Shown here piece by piece: positions 58,001 through 64,000 of a DNA stretch of 64,000 bases. The stretch is taken from assembly GCF_004751985.1 (NCBI RefSeq), contig NZ_CP038492.1:3666001-3730000 (forward strand). Direction: 5' to 3'. The DNA is from Rhodophyticola sp. CCM32 (lineage in GTDB: Bacteria; Pseudomonadota; Alphaproteobacteria; Rhodobacterales; Rhodobacteraceae). Both the position numbers and the translations under genes were made by a program. Position 1 is the stretch's first letter; every line of letters begins with the position of its first letter. The notes under the pieces are model-generated. The model saw nothing but the letters and a program-made list of their open reading frames with translations, did not search any database and was not told the DNA's origin.

Positions 58001-60616
58001 ATGAACTTTGAAAAGTTCACCGATCGCGCACGCGGGTTTGTGCAGGCTGCGCAGACCATTGCGCAGCGCGAAGACCACCAGAAACTGGCCCCGGAACATC
58101 TGCTGAAAGCATTGATGGATGATGAGCAGGGTCTTGCCTACAATCTGATCACGCGCGCAGGTGGCGACCCGGCCCGGGTTGTTGATGCGCTGGATGTGGC
58201 GATGGGCAAACTGCCCAAGGTGACGGGCGATGCCGGGCAGCTTTATCTGGATGGCCAGACCACGAAAGTGTTGAGCGAAGCCGAGAAACTGGCGGGCAAG
58301 GCAGGTGACAGTTTTGTCCCTGTTGAACGTTTGCTGACCGCGCTGGCGATGGTGAAATCAGCGGCGAAAACCGCGCTTGAAGCCGGTGCTGTGAATGCGC
58401 AAAGCCTGAATGCGGCGATCAATGACATCCGCAAGGGGCGCACGGCCGACAGCGCCAGTGCCGAGGATAATTATGAAGCGCTGGGCAAATATGCCCGCGA
58501 CCTGACCGAGGCCGCGCGCGAGGGCAAGATTGACCCGATCATCGGCCGGGATGAGGAGATCAGGCGTGCGATGCAGGTGCTTAGCCGCCGGACCAAGAAC
58601 AACCCGGTGCTGATCGGTGAACCGGGTGTGGGGAAGACCGCGATTGCGGAAGGCCTTGCGCTGCGGATCATCGACGGGGATGTGCCCGAAAGCCTGCGCA
58701 ACAAGATTCTGATGGCGCTGGATATGGGGGCCCTGATTGCAGGCGCGAAATACCGCGGCGAGTTTGAGGAACGGCTGAAAGCGGTCCTGAACGAGATCAG
58801 CGCCGCCGCCGGTGAGATCATCCTGTTCATTGACGAGATGCACACGCTGGTGGGTGCGGGCAAAACCGATGGTGCGATGGATGCGGCCAATCTGATCAAA
58901 CCGGCGCTTGCGCGGGGGGAATTGCATTGCGTCGGCGCCACCACCCTGGATGAATACCGCAAATATGTTGAGAAAGACGCAGCCCTGGCGCGGCGGTTCC
59001 AGCCCCTGATGGTTGAGGAACCGACGGTTGAGGACACGATCTCGATCCTGCGGGGCATCAAGGAGAAATATGAGCTTCACCACGGGGTACGCATTTCCGA
59101 TGGCGCATTGGTGGCCGCAGCACAGTTGAGCCAGCGCTACATCACTGATCGTTTCCTGCCGGACAAGGCGATTGACCTTGTGGATGAGGCAGCCTCGCGC
59201 CTGCGGATGGAGGTGGACAGCAAACCCGAAGAACTGGACGCGCTGGACCGCGATATCCTGCAAAAGCAGATCGAGGCGGAAGCGTTGAAGAAAGAGGATG
59301 ACGCGGCCTCGAAAGACCGGCTGGAGAAGCTGGAGAAGGAACTGGGCGATTTGCAGCAGCAATCCGCCGAGATGACCGCGCAATGGCAATCGGAACGCGA
59401 CAAGCTGGAAAGCGCGCGCGGGCTGAAAGAGAAGCTGGATCATGCGCGGGCGGAACTGGATCAGGCCAAGCGTGCCGGTGATCTGGGCAAGGCCGGAGAG
59501 CTGTCTTACGGCGTGATCCCGGAGCTTGAGAAAGAGCTGGAGGCCGCCGAGGCGCAGGAAGACGAGATGCTGGTGGAAGAGGCGGTGCGCCCGGAACAGA
59601 TCGCCTCGGTTGTCGAACGCTGGACCGGTATCCCGATGTCGCGGATGCTGGAAGGCGAGCGTGAGAAACTGCTGCGCATGGAAGACGAGATCGGCAAGCG
59701 GGTGATCGGCCAGCGCATAGCGGTGCAGGCGGTCTCGAACGCCGTGCGCCGGGCGCGGGCGGGTCTGAACGACGAAAACCGGCCTTTGGGCTCGTTCCTG
59801 ATGCTGGGGCCGACCGGCGTCGGCAAGACCGAGTTGACCAAGGCGCTGGCGGAGTTCCTGTTTGACGATGATCAGGCGATGGTGCGGATCGACATGAGCG
59901 AGTTCATGGAGAAACATTCCGTCGCCCGGCTGATCGGGGCGCCGCCGGGATATGTGGGCTATGATGAGGGTGGCAAGCTGACCGAGGCGGTGCGGCGCAG
60001 ACCCTATCAGGTGGTGCTGTTCGACGAGGTCGAGAAGGCCCACCCGGATGTGTTCAACGTGCTGTTGCAGGTGCTGGATGACGGGCAACTGACCGATGGG
60101 CAGGGCCGCACGGTCGATTTCAAGCAGACGCTGATCGTGCTGACCTCGAACCTGGGTGCGCAGGCGTTGAGCCAATTGCCTGATGGCGCCGATGCCTCGG
60201 ACGCCAGGCGCGATGTGATGGATGCGGTGCGCGCCCATTTCCGGCCCGAGTTTCTGAACCGTCTGGATGAGACAATCATCTTCGACCGGCTCAGCCGGGC
60301 GGATATGGACGGGATCGTTGCCATTCAACTGGCGCGGCTTGAGGCGCGGCTGGCAGAGCGCAAGATCACCCTGGATCTGGATGCGGGCGCGATGACCTGG
60401 CTGGCTGATGAAGGCTATGACCCGGTCTTCGGGGCCCGCCCCCTGAAACGGGTGATCCAGCGCAGTCTTCAGGATCAGCTGGCCGAAATGATACTGGCCG
60501 GTGACGTGAAAGACGGGGACAATGTGCATGTCAGCGCCGGGGCCGACGGGTTGATTGTGGGCGATCGTGTCAGCGCATCCACCCGCAGCAAACCCGAGGA
60601 TGCGGTGGTACACTGA
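58001..60616 (+). CDS. clpB: ATP-dependent disaggregase ClpB
   Basis: The 871-residue Hsp100 disaggregase. N-domain ([20 protein letters not shown]), first AAA domain with [15 protein letters not shown] and [14 protein letters not shown], a coiled-coil middle domain rich in Glu and Lys (about 400-530), second AAA domain with [20 protein letters not shown] and the ALARRFQP arginine finger in the first. It works with DnaK to recover aggregated proteins. AAGGAG lies before ATG 58001. Heat-shock promoter elements were not clearly seen. Confidence 0.97.
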   Translation: MNFEKFTDRARGFVQAAQTIAQREDHQKLAPEHLLKALMDDEQGLAYNLITRAGGDPARVVDALDVAMGKLPKVTGDAGQLYLDGQTTKVLSEAEKLAGKAGDSFVPVERLLTALAMVKSAAKTALEAGAVNAQSLNAAINDIRKGRTADSASAEDNYEALGKYARDLTEAAREGKIDPIIGRDEEIRRAMQVLSRRTKNNPVLIGEPGVGKTAIAEGLALRIIDGDVPESLRNKILMALDMGALIAGAKYRGEFEERLKAVLNEISAAAGEIILFIDEMHTLVGAGKTDGAMDAANLIKPALARGELHCVGATTLDEYRKYVEKDAALARRFQPLMVEEPTVEDTISILRGIKEKYELHHGVRISDGALVAAAQLSQRYITDRFLPDKAIDLVDEAASRLRMEVDSKPEELDALDRDILQKQIEAEALKKEDDAASKDRLEKLEKELGDLQQQSAEMTAQWQSERDKLESARGLKEKLDHARAELDQAKRAGDLGKAGELSYGVIPELEKELEAAEAQEDEMLVEEAVRPEQIASVVERWTGIPMSRMLEGEREKLLRMEDEIGKRVIGQRIAVQAVSNAVRRARAGLNDENRPLGSFLMLGPTGVGKTELTKALAEFLFDDDQAMVRIDMSEFMEKHSVARLIGAPPGYVGYDEGGKLTEAVRRRPYQVVLFDEVEKAHPDVFNVLLQVLDDGQLTDGQGRTVDFKQTLIVLTSNLGAQALSQLPDGADASDARRDVMDAVRAHFRPEFLNRLDETIIFDRLSRADMDGIVAIQLARLEARLAERKITLDLDAGAMTWLADEGYDPVFGARPLKRVIQRSLQDQLAEMILAGDVKDGDNVHVSAGADGLIVGDRVSASTRSKPEDAVVH

Positions 60617-60689
60617 CCCGTGTGTATGGGCGGCAGGGCTTCAAGCCGGGCGCCGCGACATGCCAGTGCGCGATATCATATCCGAATCC

Positions 60690-60720
60690 AAAAAGGCCCC
60701 GGTGTGCGCCGGGGCCTTTT
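60690..60720. terminator. bidirectional terminator between clpB and the RTX gene
   Basis: AAAAA, then GGCCCCGG-TGTGCG-CCGGGGCC and TTTT. The A run on one side and T run on the other fit termination of both convergent genes. Confidence 0.88.
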
Positions 60721-60742
60721 ATGGTCAAGCCTGTGTCAGATG

Positions 60743-61510
60743 TCAGAACAGGTCTTCTATCGAGGCATCATTGTTCTGGAACAGAATGCTGTCACCCGTT
60801 GTTGTGACCAGCAGATAGCTGCTGCCAACTTCACCTGAGCTTCCGAAATCAATCAATCCGTTGGTCGCGGCATCGGATAGCGAGAACCCGTTAAGCAACA
60901 CGTCATCTTCGTACAGTACGAAATCAGTGACCGTGTCATTGCCGAAGTTATAATAAAACAGGAAGGAGTCGGCGCCTTGCCCGCCTTCCAGTTTGTCATT
61001 GCCATCGCCGCCATACAGCGTGTCCTCGCCAAGCGCGCCGTCCAGCGTGTCATTGCCATAGCCACCATAGAGACGATCATCGCCAGCCTTACCGTACAGC
61101 TTGTCATTGTCGTCTTCCCCATAGAGACGGTCATCGCCTGCGCCGCCGTTCAGTTTGTCATTGCCATCTCCGCCAAAGAGAAGGTCATCGCCATCTCCGC
61201 CATTCAGCGTGTCATTGCCGTTACCGCCATAGAGACGGTCCACACCATCGCCGCCGTTCAGTTTATCATTGTCATTACCGCCATAGAGACGATCATCGCC
61301 GGCCTTGCCATTCAGCACGTCATTGCCATCGCCGCCGAGAATAGTGTCGTCACCAGACGCGCCATTGAGGGTGTCATTGTCAATGGTTCCAGTTATTTGC
61401 AAAAGGCTGGCATTCGACGCGCTGAACAGATTGGTGGAAAATTCAGCGCCGGGCGAGTCTGTGGACAAAACGGACGTATTCCGAACGCTGGTATCATTAA
61501 TATTTGACAT
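60743..61510 (-). CDS. RTX repeat calcium-binding protein, short
   Basis: The 255-residue product has about 15 nonapeptides of the GGxGxDxLx type (residues 43-180; for example LNGGDGNDTL-like units) that form a calcium-bound parallel beta roll. A short N-terminal segment (1-40) lacks a signal peptide. The C-terminus ends DASIEDLF, an acidic-hydrophobic end suited to type I secretion. AGGA precedes ATG 61510. No enzyme domain is visible and no exporter is adjacent. The flanking DNA is markedly AT-rich, suggesting acquisition. An HlyC-type acyltransferase gene lies 14 kb away, but a link is only a guess. Confidence 0.9.
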   Translation of the reverse strand: MSNINDTSVRNTSVLSTDSPGAEFSTNLFSASNASLLQITGTIDNDTLNGASGDDTILGGDGNDVLNGKAGDDRLYGGNDNDKLNGGDGVDRLYGGNGNDTLNGGDGDDLLFGGDGNDKLNGGAGDDRLYGEDDNDKLYGKAGDDRLYGGYGNDTLDGALGEDTLYGGDGNDKLEGGQGADSFLFYYNFGNDTVTDFVLYEDDVLLNGFSLSDAATNGLIDFGSSGEVGSSYLLVTTTGDSILFQNNDASIEDLF

Positions 61511-61796
61511 GGAGAATTCCTCGTTGATTTTAAATAAACAAATGCGATTTTTATCGCGCGCACACTGCCGAATGAGCCTCAAATATCCGATTATTGTTGT
61601 TAATAAAGGTTAAGATGAATGGGGCGCGTTTGCAATTTCTTTGTTGTGAATTTTTTAATACGTTGATCCGTTTTGATAATTCAGGATCAGGGAATGGAAC
61701 CGGGTGCGGTCTTCGGTGTGAATCACCATTCGCGATCTCTGATATTGCATGAGCGCGAATGGTGATCTGATGTGTCTTACATCTTGGGTGTCTGCA

Positions 61797-62285
61797 TCAA
61801 TGTGGCAGCAACACAGCGTCGATGACGTGGATAACACCGTTGGAGGCCATGATATCGGCACTGGTCACGTTGACGGACCCGTTCAGCGTGACACCGTCCC
61901 CGGTGCCATCGGCGGCAAGGTCGTCGCCCTGTACGGTCGGGATGCGTCCGTCCTGGCCGAGGATTGCCGCCGCCGGATAGCTGTCAGGCGCCACATGATA
62001 GGTCAGGATCGCGACAAGCTGGTCGCGGTTTTCCTCCAGCAGCAGGTTTTCAACCGTCCCTTCCGGCAGGGCCGCGAAGGCCTCATCGGTGGGTGCGAAA
62101 ACGGTGAACGGGCCGTCGCCACGCAATGTATCTTCCAGGCCAGCGGCCTGAACCGCTGCAACAAGGGTGTTGAAGCTGCCCGCGTTGACGGCGGTATCGA
62201 CGATATCCATCGAATGGCCATCGGCGAAGGCCGGGCCGGCAAGCAGGCCGGAGGTGGCAAGGGCAAGCAATGTGCGTCGTAACAT
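61797..62285 (-). CDS. secreted fasciclin-domain protein
   Basis: The 162-residue product has a Sec signal peptide (MLRRTLLALATSGLLAGPAFA, cut after AFA) and one fasciclin (FAS1) domain: DIVDTAVNAGSFNTLVAAVQ, GPFTVFAPTDEAFAALPEGT, ILTYHVAPDSY and GVIHVIDAVLLP. FAS1 proteins mediate adhesion or bind matrix. The ATG 62285 has GGAG eight bases upstream; ATG 62300 has none. The 285 bp between this gene and the RTX gene are AT-rich and I see no gene in them. Confidence 0.9.
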   Translation of the reverse strand: MLRRTLLALATSGLLAGPAFADGHSMDIVDTAVNAGSFNTLVAAVQAAGLEDTLRGDGPFTVFAPTDEAFAALPEGTVENLLLEENRDQLVAILTYHVAPDSYPAAAILGQDGRIPTVQGDDLAADGTGDGVTLNGSVNVTSADIMASNGVIHVIDAVLLPH

Positions 62286-62541
62286 CTGGAAATCTCCCAT
62301 GATTGGTCGCGGGCCATGTCCCGCAGGGCGTCAGATGGCGGTGAGAGTGGCCCGGGCAAGATCAGCGGCAGCCCGCCGACGGGCTTGACGAGACCGGGCT
62401 GTCGCCTAAGTTCGGCGAATTCGTGAAATCCAGTAAAATATTTGTGACCGGGTGTTATCCATGGTGATCGCAATCACATGGGCTTGGCTTGCCATGCGCC
62501 GCGTGATTGGAAAGATGGTGTGAAGCGGTTTGGAGATAAAT

Positions 62542-64000
62542 ATGACCTGGTACCTGCAGGCACTTGCCCTGGCCTTCTGGCTGGTGATCGGGCTTGGCAC
62601 CCTTGCGATCATCGTGATCGGCATTCTGGACCGGCTTCAGAAAAGCGATGCGATCCGGCGCAATTATCCGGTGATCGGGCGGTTTCGAAGCCTGTTCAGC
62701 ACATTGGGGGAGTTCTTTCGGCAGTATTTCTTTGCAATGGATCGCGAGGAATTGCCGTTCAACCGGGCGCAGCGTGACTGGGTGAAACATGCCGCCGCAG
62801 GCGCCGGCAACACGCTGGCCTTCGGGTCCACCCGGAACATCAATGTGGTCGGCACAGCTTTGTTCACGCCCAACCCGTTCCCGCCGCTGGATGACCAGTT
62901 TTCCAAATCCGAACCGATGCAGATCGGGCCCCATGCGCGCATGCCATTCATCGCGCGGTCCTTCTTCAACATTTCGGGCATGAGTTATGGTGCGATTTCC
63001 AAACCGGCCGTCCGCGCGTTGAGCCGGGGGGCCTATAAGGCGGGCATGTGGATGAACACGGGCGAGGGCGGATTGTCCCCCTATCATCTGGAAGGGGGGG
63101 CCGACATTGTCTATCAGATCGGCACGGCGAAATACGGCGTGCGCGACGCGGATGGCAATCTTGATGACGACAAGCTGCGCGAGATCGCCGGGATCCCTGA
63201 AGTGAAGATGTTCGAGTTGAAGCTGGCCCAGGGGGCAAAGCCCGGCAAGGGCGGCATTCTGCCCGCCGAGAAGATCACGCCCGAGATTGCCGGGATCCGC
63301 GGGATTCATCCCGGGCAGGACAGCCTGTCGCCCAACCGGCACAAAGAGATCAGCAATTTTGACGAGTTGCTGGATATGCTGGGCCATATCCGCGAGGTCA
63401 CCGGCAAACCGGTAGGGATCAAGACGGTGATGGGCGGGCTGGACGCGTTCAATGACCTTTTCAAATGCATCAACGCGCGCGGTGCAGAGCATGCACCGGA
63501 TTTCATCACACTGGACGGGGGCGAGGGGGGGACCGGGGCATCGCCCATGCCGCTGATGGATCTGGTGGGCATGTCGGTCCGCGAGGCGTTGCCGCTGCTG
63601 ACGGACCTGCGCAACAAGGCGGGGCTGAAGGACCGGATTCGGATTGTGGCCTCGGGCAAGCTGGTCAATCCCGGTGATGTGGCCTGGGCCCTGGCGGCAG
63701 GGGCCGATTTTGTAACATCCGCGCGGGGGTTCATGTTCTCGCTTGGCTGCATTCAGGCGCTGAAATGTAACAAGAACACCTGCCCGACGGGTATCACCAC
63801 CCATGATCCGCGCTTTCAGGCCGGGCTGGTGGTGGAGGATAAGGACAAGCGCGTTGCGATGTATGGCAAGTCGGTCGTCAAGGAGGTCGAGACGATTGCC
63901 CATTCCGTTGGCGTGTCTGAACCCAGATTGCTGCGCCGTCGCCATGTGCGTCTGGTTCAGCCAGACGGCTCGTCAATCCCGATGAACGAATTGTTCCCCT
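62542..64000 (+). CDS. FMN-binding glutamate synthase-family protein, cut by window edge
   Basis: About 486 residues are visible. An N-terminal membrane helix (LALAFWLVIGLGTLAIIVIG) precedes a GltS-type TIM barrel: NISGMSYGAISKPAVRALSR, TGEGGLSPYHLEGGADIVYQ, FITLDGGEGGTGASPMPLMD, RIVASGKLVNPGDVAWALAA. The iron-sulfur cysteines appear in SLGCIQALKCNKNTCPTGI. It resembles the stand-alone glutamate synthase large-domain proteins that lack the amidotransferase part. True substrate uncertain. GGAG stands six bases before ATG 62542. The C-terminus lies beyond the right edge. Confidence 0.88.
   Translation, partial: MTWYLQALALAFWLVIGLGTLAIIVIGILDRLQKSDAIRRNYPVIGRFRSLFSTLGEFFRQYFFAMDREELPFNRAQRDWVKHAAAGAGNTLAFGSTRNINVVGTALFTPNPFPPLDDQFSKSEPMQIGPHARMPFIARSFFNISGMSYGAISKPAVRALSRGAYKAGMWMNTGEGGLSPYHLEGGADIVYQIGTAKYGVRDADGNLDDDKLREIAGIPEVKMFELKLAQGAKPGKGGILPAEKITPEIAGIRGIHPGQDSLSPNRHKEISNFDELLDMLGHIREVTGKPVGIKTVMGGLDAFNDLFKCINARGAEHAPDFITLDGGEGGTGASPMPLMDLVGMSVREALPLLTDLRNKAGLKDRIRIVASGKLVNPGDVAWALAAGADFVTSARGFMFSLGCIQALKCNKNTCPTGITTHDPRFQAGLVVEDKDKRVAMYGKSVVKEVETIAHSVGVSEPRLLRRRHVRLVQPDGSSIPMNELFP

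Noticed and set aside
60970..61385. CRISPR-like array from regular repeats
   Set aside because: The 27-54 bp periodicity comes from RTX nonapeptide codons in one frame; units vary and there are no unique spacers.

Overview
The window is a compact, GC-rich stretch of chromosome from an alphaproteobacterium of the order Rhodobacterales (Roseobacter/Paracoccus/Rhodobacter relatives). The evidence is a set of characteristic gene neighbourhoods: regB-senC-regA close to ahcY, the ECF sigma/anti-sigma pair rpoE-chrR beside its regulon, and tsaE-amgK-murU-addB-addA-trxA in one run. The family assignments rest on motifs I can read, not on a database search.

Layout. 1-5 kb: a 2-dehydropantoate 2-reductase cut by the left edge, ahcY, a glycine/lysine-rich microprotein, an HD phosphohydrolase, an acetyltransferase and a LysR regulator. 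5-9 kb: the RegA/SenC/RegB redox two-component locus plus a lipoprotein gene. 9-19.5 kb: a PAS protein, then tsaE, the cell-wall recycling pair amgK-murU, the recombination nuclease addBA and thioredoxin. 19.5-26.4 kb: threonine catabolism (tdh-kbl), then rpoE-chrR on the minus strand and a divergent oxidoreductase/DUF1365/SDR set, with matching ECF-type promoters facing both ways. 26.4-35.6 kb: DUF3775, a molybdenum formate dehydrogenase subunit, an M20 amidohydrolase, a DUF1330/LysR divergent pair and a soluble hybrid kinase/OmpR-type regulator pair. 35.8-44.8 kb: one long operon with a branched-chain-type ABC importer (livGHM, binding protein, livF) enclosed by two unrelated acyl-CoA ligases and carrying two small membrane proteins. 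44.9-48.2 kb: cobQ, then a two-gene unit encoding an HlyC-type toxin-activating acyltransferase and a VCBS-Hint protein. 48.3-52.3 kb: rpmJ, tRNA-Val, N-formylglutamate amidohydrolase, dinB, an SPFH protein and NfeD. 52.5-53.5 kb: a degenerate IS5-family element that itself carries a perfect palindromic insertion. 53.5-64 kb: pyrF, a YafY-type regulator with a divergent SRPBCC operon, an endonuclease/phosphatase-fold protein, clpB, an RTX repeat protein in AT-rich DNA, a fasciclin protein and a glutamate-synthase-like protein cut by the right edge.

Three coding problems share one cause. regA, regB and the HD phosphohydrolase each gain the expected family sequence if one base is added to a C run of 5-6 bases (G run on the + strand for regA). 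This suggests homopolymer undercounting in the assembly, although real indels cannot be excluded.

The most unusual content is the HlyC-like/Hint operon, the short RTX protein without a visible secretion system, a dispersed GC-rich intergenic repeat with four good copies and one fragment, the palindrome inside the IS, and a ChrR that has lost both cysteine zinc ligands.
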